From an uncultured Alcaligenaceae bacterium (lineage in GTDB: Bacteria > Pseudomonadota > Gammaproteobacteria > Burkholderiales > Burkholderiaceae_B): 64,000 nt of DNA. The position numbers and the translations under genes were made by a program. This document shows positions 39,258 through 47,949 of this stretch, piece by piece. The stretch is taken from the NCBI GenBank assembly GCA_937908115.1, contig CALEQZ010000019.1, forward strand, positions 3,714-67,713, given 5' to 3'. The notes under the pieces were generated by a model. It ran no database searches. It was not told the DNA's origin and worked only from the letters and a program-made list of their open reading frames with translations. Position 1 is the stretch's first letter; every line of letters begins with the position of its first letter.

Positions 39258-39280
39258 AGTGTTTCTATTTCGGAAACACT
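39258..39280. promoter_or_regulatory. 8-7-8 inverted repeat, probable LysR operator
   Basis: AGTGTTTC-(7)-GAAACACT lies 13 bp upstream of the LysR start and 79 bp upstream of the dehydrogenase start. Its position in the divergent promoter region and its symmetry suit the LysR protein encoded at 38289. Confidence 0.65.
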
Positions 39281-39358
39281 GATTTTGCTCGTCGTGCGTA
39301 TCCAAGCGCAAGGCGCATTCCTAGAATGGGCCGCTTCGCAAACCCGAGCAACCCGTCC

Positions 39359-40513
39359 ATGCCAGCGTCCGTCGACTATCACCTGTTTGGCACTCATGTG
39401 CGATTCGCGCCGGGCTGCGCGGCCGACCTGCCCGCCGAGCTCGACGCCCTGGGCTGCGCGCGGCCGGTTGTCCTGATGCAGCGACGCATGCACGAATCGG
39501 CCGCCTGGCAGCGCCTGCAAGCGATGCTGGCGCCGGCCGTGGCCGACTTGCGCGTCTATGGCGACGTGCCCACCCATGGCAGCGTGCAATGGGTGCAAGC
39601 GGTTGCCGCCGACCTGGCGGGGTTTGCCTGCGACGGCATCGTGGCCGTGGGCGGGGGCAGCGTGTCCGACGCGGCCAAGGCGCTGGCCATGTTGCTTGCC
39701 GAAGGTGGGCGGCTGGCCGACCACGCCACGCGTTTTACGCCTCCAGCCAAGGTGGAAATCCCCAGGCGGGTGCGCCCCAAGCTGCCCATCATTGCCCTGC
39801 CGACGACGGCCTCCGGCGCGGAGGTCACGCCGTCCTTCGGCGCGCGCGACGACGACCACAAGCTGTTGTTCTGGAACCGCGGCCTGGCCAGCGCCACGGT
39901 GCTGATCGATCCAGACCTCAGCGCGGACCTGCCGATCGACCTGCTGCGCTACACCGCGATGAATGGCCTGGCGCACTGCTTCGAGGGCATGTATTCGCGC
40001 AACCGTTCGCCCATCTCCGATGCGCTGGCGCTGCTGGCGACCGAGCATTTCGCCCAGTCCCTGGAATCCGGCGGTGACGAAAGCGCGCAGCGCGGCCAGC
40101 TGCTGTTGGCCGGGCACGTATCCGGCATGGTGCTGTCCATGGCGCGCACCTGCCTGCACCATGCGATCTGCCACGTCATTGGCGCGCGCCACGGCGTCGG
40201 GCACGGGCTGGCGAACACGGTGATCCTGCCGCACGCGATCCGTTTCAACGAAGAGGTGGCCGCGCCGCTGCTTGCGCCGGCGTTGGCGGTGCTCAACCGC
40301 GTCAGCGGTACCCGGCACGAGCGGGTTTGCGACTGGGTGCAGGACATCGTCGCCCGCCGGGGCCTGCCGCATTCGCTGGGTGCATTGGGCGTGCGCCGCG
40401 AGGATTTGCCGGCCATCGCGCGGCAAACCATGGCTGAGCGGGGGCTGGCCGTCAACCCCAGGCCGGTTTCCCATCCCGATGAGGTCCTGTCCATCCTGGA
40501 ACGGGCTTTGTGA
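39359..40513 (+). CDS. Iron-containing alcohol dehydrogenase / maleylacetate reductase family
   Basis: The 384-residue protein has the coenzyme loop GGGSVSDAAKA and TTASGAE. Metal-ligand histidines sit in HCFEGMYS, CLHHAICH and HGVGHGLAN, as in Fe-dependent dehydrogenases and maleylacetate reductases. The missing Asp/His ligand variation of maleylacetate reductases cannot be judged safely by eye. An in-frame ATG at 39326 is an alternative start. It opens a catabolic operon under the divergent LysR gene. Actual substrate is unknown. Confidence 0.85.
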   Translation: MPASVDYHLFGTHVRFAPGCAADLPAELDALGCARPVVLMQRRMHESAAWQRLQAMLAPAVADLRVYGDVPTHGSVQWVQAVAADLAGFACDGIVAVGGGSVSDAAKALAMLLAEGGRLADHATRFTPPAKVEIPRRVRPKLPIIALPTTASGAEVTPSFGARDDDHKLLFWNRGLASATVLIDPDLSADLPIDLLRYTAMNGLAHCFEGMYSRNRSPISDALALLATEHFAQSLESGGDESAQRGQLLLAGHVSGMVLSMARTCLHHAICHVIGARHGVGHGLANTVILPHAIRFNEEVAAPLLAPALAVLNRVSGTRHERVCDWVQDIVARRGLPHSLGALGVRREDLPAIARQTMAERGLAVNPRPVSHPDEVLSILERAL

Positions 40514-40529
40514 TGCAGAGGTAGTTATC

Positions 40530-41420
40530 GTGAGAATCGAACCCAAGGGCGGCATCCTGGGCGCCACTATTCACGACGTGGACTTGTCCAGGCACCTGTC
40601 GGACGAAGAAATCCGCCAAATCGAACTGGCGCTGGGCGAATACGGCGTCGTGTGCTTTCCCAAGCAGCAGCTGACCTCCAAGCAACTGCGCGACTACGCC
40701 GAGCGCTTCGGCTCGCTCGAGATCAACGTGGCCAACATGTTCCACGACGAGGCGTTTCCCGAGGTCATGATCCTGTCCAACATGAAGGAGAACGGCAAGC
40801 CCATCGGGCTGGCCGATGCAGGGCAGGACTGGCATACCGACATGTCCTACAGCAAGGACATCGCGTTTGCCAATGTGCTGTACGGCATCAAGATACCGTT
40901 TCGCGACGGCCGGTCGCTGGGCAATACCGAGTTCTCGAACATGCACGCCGCCTATGAGGATCTGCCCGAAGACCTGAAAAAGGAGCTGGACGGCATGACC
41001 ATCACCCACGACTTCAACAAGTTCTGGGAGATGATGCGCCGGGAAAAGGGCAGCACGCGGCCGCCCCTGACCGAAGAGCAGCGCAGGCGCAAGCCGCCCG
41101 TGCCGCATCCGGTCTTCCTGGTGCACCCCATTACCGGGCGCAAGGTGCTCTACGCCAACCCGGGCTACTCGGTAAGGATCAACGAATTGCCCGAGGCGCG
41201 CAGCGCCGAGGTGCTGGATTTCCTGTTCAAGCACCAGCTGCAGGAGAAATACCGCTATCGCCACCAGTGGGCCGAGGGTGACGTGCTGATGTGGGACAAC
41301 ATGGGCACGATCCACAACGCCGTGGCCGATTACGGACCCGATGAACACCGGCTGATCAAGCGCTGCCAGGTGATGGCCGACCGCTACTTTCCCAACGGAA
41401 CCATGGCGCAGCGCGGCTGA
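40530..41420 (+). CDS. TauD/TfdA-family Fe(II)/2-oxoglutarate dioxygenase
   Basis: The 296-residue enzyme has H102-x-D104 in WHTDMS and H262 in the WDNMGTIH motif, the iron triad. An Arg near 279 probably binds 2-oxoglutarate. It starts with GTG behind a GAGGT ribosome site, 16 bp after the dehydrogenase gene. It is only distantly like the TauD protein at 17769. Such enzymes open catabolism of sulfonates, ethers or chlorinated acids by hydroxylation. Confidence 0.88.
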   Translation: MRIEPKGGILGATIHDVDLSRHLSDEEIRQIELALGEYGVVCFPKQQLTSKQLRDYAERFGSLEINVANMFHDEAFPEVMILSNMKENGKPIGLADAGQDWHTDMSYSKDIAFANVLYGIKIPFRDGRSLGNTEFSNMHAAYEDLPEDLKKELDGMTITHDFNKFWEMMRREKGSTRPPLTEEQRRRKPPVPHPVFLVHPITGRKVLYANPGYSVRINELPEARSAEVLDFLFKHQLQEKYRYRHQWAEGDVLMWDNMGTIHNAVADYGPDEHRLIKRCQVMADRYFPNGTMAQRG

Positions 41421-41446
41421 CGACATCCAACCAAAGGAGACTTTTC

Positions 41447-42424
41447 ATGAAATCGATCAGGACCTTCGTTCTCGCCGCCATGTCGGCGGCGGCGTGCTTG
41501 CTGCCGGCGACGGCCTCGGCCGAATACCCGGATCGCCCGATCCGCGTCATCGTTGGCTATGCCGCCGGCGGCCCCACCGACGTCATCGCCCGCGTCGTGG
41601 CCAAGGAAATGAGCGAGCAGATCGGCCAGCCGCTGGTGGTGGAGAACAAGCCGGGCGCCAGCGCCCACATCGCCGCCAACGAAATCATGAACTCGGCGCC
41701 CGACGGCTACAAGCTGCTGGTCACGTCGCTGACGCTGAACGTCAACCCGCTGCTCTATCCCGACCGCTACAACTACGACGCGCTCGAGGTGTTCGAGCCG
41801 GTCAGCAACTTCGTGAACCTGCCGATGGTGGTCGTGACGAACTACGACTCGCCCTATAAGGACCTGAAGAGCCTGATCGAGGACGCCAAGAAGCATCCCG
41901 GCAAGCTGACCTTCGGCTCGTCCGGGTTCGGCGGTTCCGCCCACCTGGCTGCCGAAATGCTGTCGACCCAGGCCGGCCTGAAAATGACCCACGTGCCCTT
42001 CAAGGGCAACGGCCCGGCGCTGCAAGAGATGATCGCCGGACGGATTTCGTTCATGTTCTACCCCAGCATCGGCATCGCCAATTACGTCGCCGAAAAGAAG
42101 CTGCGGGTGCTGGCGGTGGGCACGTCCAAGCCCCATCCCGACTTCCCCGGCGTGCCCACGCTGGACAGCCTGGGCTTTGAAGGCTTCGAGCAAGGCGCAT
42201 CCTTCATCGGCATGCTCGCGCCCAAAGGCACGCCCAAGGAGATCGTCGACAAGTTGAACAAGGCAGCGGTGGCGGCGCTGGCCAAGCCCGAGGTCCGCGA
42301 GCAGATCAGCAAGCTGGGCGGCCAGATCATCGGCGACTCTCCCGAAGCGTTCCGCGCCTTCCTGGTGGAGGACAAGAAGCGCTGGGCCGAAGTGATCAAG
42401 AAAGGCAACATCACGCCCGAATGA
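41447..42424 (+). CDS. Bug-family (TctC-like) periplasmic solute receptor
   Basis: The 325-residue protein has a Sec signal ending ATASA and the receptor domain starting YPDRPIRVIVGYAAGGPTD. It lies within the catabolic operon, 26 bp after the dioxygenase gene, with an AAAGGAGA ribosome site. It probably captures the carboxylate degraded by the neighbouring enzymes. No TctA/B partner is nearby. Confidence 0.92.
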   Translation: MKSIRTFVLAAMSAAACLLPATASAEYPDRPIRVIVGYAAGGPTDVIARVVAKEMSEQIGQPLVVENKPGASAHIAANEIMNSAPDGYKLLVTSLTLNVNPLLYPDRYNYDALEVFEPVSNFVNLPMVVVTNYDSPYKDLKSLIEDAKKHPGKLTFGSSGFGGSAHLAAEMLSTQAGLKMTHVPFKGNGPALQEMIAGRISFMFYPSIGIANYVAEKKLRVLAVGTSKPHPDFPGVPTLDSLGFEGFEQGASFIGMLAPKGTPKEIVDKLNKAAVAALAKPEVREQISKLGGQIIGDSPEAFRAFLVEDKKRWAEVIKKGNITPE

Positions 42425-42439
42425 TGCCGGCGGTGGGAA

Positions 42440-43621
42440 ATGCGTTCGGCATTGAATGAGTGCTACAGCATCGAACGACTGCGCCAGGCGGCCCGCGCGC
42501 GGCTGCCTCGCGGGGTCTTCGATTTCTATGACGGCGGCGCCGAAGACGAGGTCACGCTGGCGGACAACTGTGCGGCCTTTCGCCGCGTGAAGCTGTTGCC
42601 GCGGGTACTGCGCAACGTCGCCGAGGTGGACATGGCCACCGGCCTGTTCGGCCAGCCCATGGGCGCGCCGATTGCCATCGCCCCGACGGGCGCGGTCGGC
42701 TTCGGCTGGCGCGGCGGCGACGTCGCGCTGGCCAAGGCCGCGGCCGAACGTGGTATCCCGTACACCTTGTCGACCTCGGCCACGGCCTCGATCGAGGAGA
42801 TCGCCGACCAGGCCCCTGGCAGGCTGTGGTTCCAGGCGTACATCCTGCAGGACAAGGAGCGGCTGCACCAGCTGCTGCGGCGTGCGCAGGCAGCCGGCTA
42901 TGAAGGACTGGTCATCACCGTCGACCTGCCGGTCGGCGGCAAGCGCGAGCGCGACCTGCTCAACGGGTTGAGCTTTCCCATGAAGCTTAGCCATAAGAAC
43001 ATCGGCCAATTCCTGCGCAAGCCCTTGTGGTCCTTGGACATGCTGCTGCGCCGTCCGCCCATCATGCCCAGCCTGCAAGGCCTGAATGCGCTCAAGGCGG
43101 ATCCGCGCAAGATGCAAGGCGTGGCCGGGCGCAATTACGACCCGTCCTTCGACCTGGACGCGCTGCGCGCGCTGCGTGACAAATGGCCGGGCAAGCTGAT
43201 CGTCAAGGGCGTGGTCAACCCCTTGGATGTCGATGCCATCCTGCAGGTCGGCGCCGACGCCCTGGTGGTGTCCAACCATGGCGGGCGCCAGCTCGATACG
43301 GGATTGGCCACCCTGGATGCGCTGCCGGCCATCGTCCAGGCCGCGCGCGGGCGCGTGCCGGTGCTGCTCGACGGGGGCATCCGGCGCGGCAGCGACATTT
43401 TCAAGGCGCTTGCGCTGGGCGCAGCTGCCGTGCTCAGTGGTCGCGCCACCCTCTATGGTGTGCTGGCCGGCGGCTACGAGGGCGTGGACCGGGCGCTTGC
43501 CATACTGACCGACGAACTGAAACGGACGATGCAGCTTTGCGGCGCGCCGTCCATCCCGCAAATCGAAGCCGCCATGCTGGCGCAGCCGGGCGGCGGCACC
43601 CCGACGAAGCAAGGCCAATGA
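42440..43621 (+). CDS. FMN-dependent 2-hydroxyacid dehydrogenase (lactate/mandelate dehydrogenase family)
   Basis: The 393-residue TIM-barrel flavoenzyme has YDGGAEDEVTL near the start, PTGAVGF, and the catalytic base H280 in SNHGGRQLD. DGGIRRGSD for FMN phosphate follows. It oxidises an (S)-2-hydroxy acid to a 2-oxo acid. Which acid is unknown, though the operon's dioxygenase could create the hydroxyl. The stop overlaps the NTF2-like gene start. Confidence 0.92.
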   Translation: MRSALNECYSIERLRQAARARLPRGVFDFYDGGAEDEVTLADNCAAFRRVKLLPRVLRNVAEVDMATGLFGQPMGAPIAIAPTGAVGFGWRGGDVALAKAAAERGIPYTLSTSATASIEEIADQAPGRLWFQAYILQDKERLHQLLRRAQAAGYEGLVITVDLPVGGKRERDLLNGLSFPMKLSHKNIGQFLRKPLWSLDMLLRRPPIMPSLQGLNALKADPRKMQGVAGRNYDPSFDLDALRALRDKWPGKLIVKGVVNPLDVDAILQVGADALVVSNHGGRQLDTGLATLDALPAIVQAARGRVPVLLDGGIRRGSDIFKALALGAAAVLSGRATLYGVLAGGYEGVDRALAILTDELKRTMQLCGAPSIPQIEAAMLAQPGGGTPTKQGQ

Positions 43622-44043
43622 CTGCCACGCTTGCGATAGCCGAATGCACGAACCAGGTGCTGCGGTTTTTCCGCTACCTGGATGCGCGCAACTACGACGC
43701 CCTGGCTGCGTTGCTCGATGCCGATGCCATCTGGCGCCGGCAGGGCAAGGTCCTGAAAGGGCCGGCCGCCGCATTGGAGGCGCTCGCGCAGCGCTCGCCC
43801 ACGATGCGCATTGCCCACGTCATCACCAACCTGGCAAGCGACGACTGCGGGCAAGACCGCTGCGCGCTGCGCGGTTACATGCTGGTGGTGCGACACGAGC
43901 CTGGGCAGGCGCTTGCCGGGCCGGCGCCGCTGCGCGGCATCGAGTCGATCCGCGACCTGCGCGTCGAGCTGGCGCGGCGCGGACAGGCTTGGCTGATCAC
44001 GGAACTGAGCGCCGAAGACGTGCTCTTCGCGCAAAACGCTTAG
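43618..44043 (+). CDS. NTF2-like/SnoaL-type small protein (bile-acid 7-alpha dehydratase-like fold)
   Basis: The 141-residue protein has the cone-shaped NTF2 pattern: an N-terminal helix ending VLRFFRYLDARNYDALAALL, then DADAIWRRQGK and alternating strands. Family members include dehydratases, isomerases and small subunits of ring-hydroxylating enzymes. It overlaps the flavoenzyme gene (ATGA) and lies 9 bp before the FAA hydrolase gene. Its role in the pathway is not readable. Confidence 0.8.
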   Translation: MTATLAIAECTNQVLRFFRYLDARNYDALAALLDADAIWRRQGKVLKGPAAALEALAQRSPTMRIAHVITNLASDDCGQDRCALRGYMLVVRHEPGQALAGPAPLRGIESIRDLRVELARRGQAWLITELSAEDVLFAQNA

Positions 44044-44052
44044 GAGGCGGCA

Positions 44053-44826
44053 ATGAGGTGGATACGGTACAGCCTGGCGGGCCACGAGCCCGCTTACGGC
44101 ATGCTTGACGACGATGACCGCGTCACGCCCGTGCGGGGCAACCCGCTGGCGGGCTACGAAGCGACGGCCGACAAGCTCAGGCTTGATGACGTCACGATAG
44201 AGGTGCCGGTGATACCGCCCACCTTCTATTGCGTCGGCTTGAACTACGTCAAGCACATCGGGTCGGTCGGGCTGTCCGTGCCCAAGAAGCCGGACGTCGG
44301 TTATCGCGCCAACAACGCGCTGATCGCCCATGGGCAGGACGTGGTCATGCCCGCGGACGCGACCAAGGTGCACTACGAAGGCGAGCTGGTGGTGGTGATC
44401 GGCAAGCGCGTGCGCAATATCGGCGTGGACGAAGTCAAGGACTGCATTTTCGGCTATACCATCGGCAACGACGTCAGCGAACGCAACTGGCAGCAGTCGG
44501 ACCGCACCTTCTGGCGCGCCAAGAACAGCGACACCTTCAAGCCCATGGGGCCGTGGATCAGCACCGAGGCCGATATCGCGTCGATGCAGACGATCGTCAC
44601 GGTCAACGGCAAGGAGACGACGCGGTTCGACACGGCAGACATGCTGTTCGGCATCGAGGAATTCATCAGCACCATGAGCCGCTACCTGACGCTGTATCCG
44701 GGCGATATCCTATGGATGGGAACGGACGGCCACTCGCCCAACCTGGCGCATGGCGACCGGGTCGACGTCACGCTGACCGGGCTGGGGACGCTGTCCAATC
44801 GTTTCGTGAAGGAAGGACTGCAATGA
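44053..44826 (+). CDS. Fumarylacetoacetate hydrolase family protein
   Basis: The 257-residue protein has the FAH signature FYCVGLNYVKHI, HYEGELVVVIGK with a metal-binding Glu, and GYTIGNDVSERNWQ. The family hydrolyses, decarboxylates or isomerises 3-oxo acids at the end of aromatic and related pathways. A strong AGGAGGC ribosome site precedes the ATG. The stop overlaps the next gene by 4 bp. Confidence 0.9.
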   Translation: MRWIRYSLAGHEPAYGMLDDDDRVTPVRGNPLAGYEATADKLRLDDVTIEVPVIPPTFYCVGLNYVKHIGSVGLSVPKKPDVGYRANNALIAHGQDVVMPADATKVHYEGELVVVIGKRVRNIGVDEVKDCIFGYTIGNDVSERNWQQSDRTFWRAKNSDTFKPMGPWISTEADIASMQTIVTVNGKETTRFDTADMLFGIEEFISTMSRYLTLYPGDILWMGTDGHSPNLAHGDRVDVTLTGLGTLSNRFVKEGLQ

Positions 44827-45809
44827 AGGCGGCGTGGTATGAACGCAATGGGCCGGCTGCCGAGGTCCTGCGCGTGGGCGAGCAACCGGTGCGCGACCCG
44901 GGCGAGGGCGAGGTGCTGGTGCGCGTGGCCTGTTCCAGCGTCAACCCGTCGGACGTCAAGTCGCGCGCGGGCATTCGGCCGGTCACGCAGGGCATCGTCA
45001 TCCCGCACAGCGACGGCGCCGGGGTGATCGAGCGCGTCGGCGGCGGCGTCGATCCGCGGCGCACCGGCCAACGCGTCTGGCTGTGGAACGCCCAATACAA
45101 GCGCCCATACGGGGCGGCTGCCGAATATGTCACCCTGCCGGCGGCGCAGGCCGTGCCGTTGCCCGAGCATGTGTCCTTCGAGGCTGGCGCCTGCATGGGG
45201 GTCCCGGGCCTGACGGCCTTTCGCGCCGTCGAGCTGGCGCGGATCGGGCACGGGGCCACGGTGCTGGTCATCGGCGGCAGCGCGGCCGTGGGCTTTTACG
45301 CCGCCCAGATGGCGCGGGCGGCCGGCGCCAGGGTGATCACGACGGTCGGCTCGAGCGAGAAGGCAGACTTCATGGCCCAGCACGGGTTTGCCGACAACAT
45401 CCTGTACAAGCGCGAGCCGGTGGCCGAGCGCGTGCTGTCGCTGACCGGCGGCAAGGGCGTGGACGCGATTATCGACATGGATTTCTCGACCACCGCTGCG
45501 CTGGTCGACGAAGGCGTGCTGGCCGAGCATGGACGGTTCGTCTGCTACGGCTCCAACGACCGGGGCCGCACGCCGGTCAATTTCGCGGCCTGGCTGCCGC
45601 GATCGCTCTCGCTGCATTTCTTCCTGGTCTACGAGCTGACGCCGCAGCAACGCCAGCGCGCGATCGACGGCGTGCAGGCGCTGCTGGCGGCTGATGCGCT
45701 GCGCCATCACATCGGGCCGCACTTTGCCTTGGATGACATTGTGGCGGCGCACGAAGCGGTCGAGCGCGGCGCGTTCGGCAAAGTCATCGTCGACAGCATG
45801 CCGTCGTGA
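44823..45809 (+). CDS. Zinc-independent MDR oxidoreductase (NADPH:quinone reductase type)
   Basis: The 328-residue protein begins MKAAWYERNGPAAEVLRVGE and has the NADPH-binding loop VIGGSAAVGFYAAQMA, without the Cys/His set that binds zinc in alcohol dehydrogenases. It reduces quinones or enones. It is the last gene of the operon begun at 39359. A GC-rich hairpin without a T run follows. Confidence 0.9.
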   Translation: MKAAWYERNGPAAEVLRVGEQPVRDPGEGEVLVRVACSSVNPSDVKSRAGIRPVTQGIVIPHSDGAGVIERVGGGVDPRRTGQRVWLWNAQYKRPYGAAAEYVTLPAAQAVPLPEHVSFEAGACMGVPGLTAFRAVELARIGHGATVLVIGGSAAVGFYAAQMARAAGARVITTVGSSEKADFMAQHGFADNILYKREPVAERVLSLTGGKGVDAIIDMDFSTTAALVDEGVLAEHGRFVCYGSNDRGRTPVNFAAWLPRSLSLHFFLVYELTPQQRQRAIDGVQALLAADALRHHIGPHFALDDIVAAHEAVERGAFGKVIVDSMPS

Positions 45810-45815
45810 TCGCCG

Positions 45816-45836
45816 GCGGGCGCGGCGCGCGCCCGC
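45816..45836. terminator. GC-rich hairpin between convergent genes
   Basis: An 8-bp perfect stem GCGGGCGC/GCGCCCGC with a five-base loop lies between the quinone-reductase-type gene and the convergent Cys-rich gene. There is no T tract, so termination here is likely but weakly supported. Confidence 0.45.
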
Positions 45837-45850
45837 ATGCTTGCCGCGCG

Positions 45851-46183
45851 TCAGCGGGCCATGCGCTCGCAGGCGTCGGCGCAGCGCCGGCAGATCCCGG
45901 CGCAATCGGCCATGCCGTCCAGCTTGTCGCAGCTGTCGGCGCATTGGCGGCAAATGGCGGCGCAATCGGCGCAGGTGTGGGTGTGATGCGGGACACCCAT
46001 CAGCAGGAAGTGCGCCGAGGTGCGGCAAATTTCCGCGCAGGCCAGCATGAGGCGGAAGTGGCCGGGCTCGACATGGCGCCCGCCTTCTTCCAGGCAATGC
46101 CGCATGGCCGTGGCCGTGCAGGTTTGGTAGCAGCGCAGGCACAGGTCGATGCATAGCTGCATGTCCGCGCAAAGAGCGTTCAT
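45851..46183 (-). CDS. Cys-rich four-helix-bundle copper storage-type protein (Csp3-like)
   Basis: The 110-residue protein has 17 cysteines, mostly in C-x3-C and C-x2-C spacing along helices, as in CADCAAICRQCADSC. It has no signal peptide, which fits cytosolic Csp proteins that fill a four-helix core with Cu(I). The start at 46183 gives the usual MNALCADMQ-type N terminus. It is monocistronic. It lies 4 kb from a PCuAC copper chaperone and 43 kb from the Sco gene, but no copper sensor is visible nearby. Confidence 0.88.
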   Translation of the reverse strand: MNALCADMQLCIDLCLRCYQTCTATAMRHCLEEGGRHVEPGHFRLMLACAEICRTSAHFLLMGVPHHTHTCADCAAICRQCADSCDKLDGMADCAGICRRCADACERMAR

Positions 46184-46492
46184 GGTCGCAGCCCTCGGGT
46201 CAGGCGGCAGGCCGGGTGCCTGCCAACCGGTTTCGATCCGCCAGCAAGTCCCGTGCCGGCGGCCGTTCGCGCGCGGGGGCGCATGCGGCAAGTTTCCGGG
46301 GGGCGGGCCGTCCCGCTCGCGCCCTGGGAGTGCCTCGCATTCCTGCGCTGCATGCGAAGCGCATGCATATATCGCTTGATTGCGCCGGCGTCCGGGCGTC
46401 AAATGCCTGCCAGACCCTGGCCGCGCAGGCGCCGCTGGCGCGGCGGCGCGGCCGGCGGCAGGACCGGAGGCCAACGTTTGGGAGACACGCCG
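46184..46492. other. Gene-free divergent region
   Basis: These 309 bp separate the Cys-rich gene from the DsbA-family gene and should hold both promoters. They are GC-rich, with short meaningless open frames. I see no convincing operator or small RNA. Confidence 0.5.
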
Positions 46493-47152
46493 ATGACTGC
46501 GCAACCCCCGCAAGTTCTGGAGATGTGGTTCGACTTCGCCAGCCCCTACAGCTATCTGGCCATGGAGCGGGTGCACGACGTGGCCGCCCGCCAAGGACTG
46601 CAGGTTGCCCTGCGGCCCTTCCTGCTGGGCCCGATATTCCAGGACGTCGGCTGGCAGGACAGCCCGTTTCGCGTCTTTCCGCGCAAGGGGGAATACATGA
46701 TGCGCGACGTCGCGCGCCTGGCGCAGAAGTACGGCGTGGGTTTTAGCCGGCCGACTGTGTTTCCCCGCATGAGCGTGCTGGCCGCGCGCGTGGCCATGGG
46801 CGGGCAGGACCAGGATTGGTGTCCGGCGTTTTGCCGCGCCGTGTTCCGCGAGAATTTCCAGCACGACCGTGACATCCAGTCGCCGGAGGTGCTGGGCGAC
46901 GTGTTGCGCGGGCTGGGCCTGCCGGCCGAGGCGTTGCTCGAGCGCGCGACGGGTGACGCGGCCCGCCATGCGCTGCGCGAGCAGGTCGAGCAGGCGCGCC
47001 GGCGGGGCGTGTTCGGCGCGCCGACCTTCTTTGCGGGCGATGAAATGTTCTGGGGCAACGACAGGCTGGAGGACGCGGCCGAGTGGGCGGCGCAGCTCGC
47101 CCGTGCGGGTGAGCGGGCGGCATCGCCGGCCGAAGCGGGAGCCCGGGCATGA
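46493..47152 (+). CDS. DsbA-family / 2-hydroxychromene-2-carboxylate isomerase-like protein
   Basis: The 219-residue protein has a kappa-class GST/DsbA fold signature, MWFDFASPYSYLAMERV, with Ser at the glutathione-activating position instead of a CxxC pair. The C-terminal GVFGAPTFFAGDEMFWGNDRL is the family's GAP/FWG motif. Such proteins isomerise chromene carboxylates in naphthalene pathways or act as glutathione-dependent oxidoreductases. The start at 46493 is the first Met before the domain. It overlaps the SDR gene by 4 bp. Confidence 0.88.
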   Translation: MTAQPPQVLEMWFDFASPYSYLAMERVHDVAARQGLQVALRPFLLGPIFQDVGWQDSPFRVFPRKGEYMMRDVARLAQKYGVGFSRPTVFPRMSVLAARVAMGGQDQDWCPAFCRAVFRENFQHDRDIQSPEVLGDVLRGLGLPAEALLERATGDAARHALREQVEQARRRGVFGAPTFFAGDEMFWGNDRLEDAAEWAAQLARAGERAASPAEAGARA

Positions 47153-47919
47153 GCGCGCGCGCACCAGAGCCGGATGTGCGCACGCTGCTGGTGACCGGCG
47201 GCGGACGGGGCATAGGCGCGGCCATCGCCGAGTTGGCCGCGCGGCGCGGCTATGCCGTGTGCGTGAACTATCGCCGTGACGCGGCCAGCGCGCAGGCCGT
47301 GGTCGAGCGCATCCGCCAGGCCGGCGGACAAGCCATGGCCATTGCGGCCGACGTGGCGAGCGAGCCCGACGTCATGCGCATGTTCGCCGAGATCGACGCG
47401 GCCTGGGGCCGGCTGGATGCGCTGGTCAACAATGCCGGCATGCTTGAGCGCCAGATGCGACTCATCGACATGGACGCCGCGCGCATGCGGCGCATCCTGG
47501 ATGCCAATACGATAGGCACCATGCTGTGCGCGCGCGAGGCGGTGCGCCGCATGTCCACGCGGCTGGGCGGTCGCGGCGGCGCCATCGTCAACGTCTCGTC
47601 CGCGGCCGCGCGCTGGGGCTCGCCCAACGAGTACGTCGACTATGCCGCGTCCAAAGGGGCGGTCGACACTTTCACGGTGGGCCTGGCCCGCGAAGTGGCT
47701 GCGGAAGGCATACGAGTCAACGCCGTGCGTCCGGGGACGATACACACCACCATGCATGCCGACGGCGGCGAGCCCGGCCGCATAGACAGGCTGGCGCCCA
47801 GCATCCCCCTGGGCCGCGGGGGCACGGTCGACGAAGTCGCCGGGGCGGTGCTTTGGCTCTTGTCCGACGAAGCGTCCTACACTACCGGATCTTTCATCGA
47901 CATCGCCGGCGGGAAGTAG
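47149..47919 (+). CDS. Classical SDR-family NAD(P)-dependent oxidoreductase
   Basis: The 256-residue enzyme has TGGGRGIG, NNAG and the intact catalytic YAASK with an upstream Ser, so it should be active, unlike the SDR at 26038. It ends YTTGSFIDIAGGK, as FabG-like enzymes do. It is translationally coupled to the DsbA-family gene, which suggests a shared role, perhaps in handling a reactive carbonyl. Substrate is unknown. Confidence 0.92.
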   Translation: MSARAPEPDVRTLLVTGGGRGIGAAIAELAARRGYAVCVNYRRDAASAQAVVERIRQAGGQAMAIAADVASEPDVMRMFAEIDAAWGRLDALVNNAGMLERQMRLIDMDAARMRRILDANTIGTMLCAREAVRRMSTRLGGRGGAIVNVSSAAARWGSPNEYVDYAASKGAVDTFTVGLAREVAAEGIRVNAVRPGTIHTTMHADGGEPGRIDRLAPSIPLGRGGTVDEVAGAVLWLLSDEASYTTGSFIDIAGGK

Positions 47920-47949
47920 CGGCGCACCTGCGCCGCCGCCGGCGCGGGT

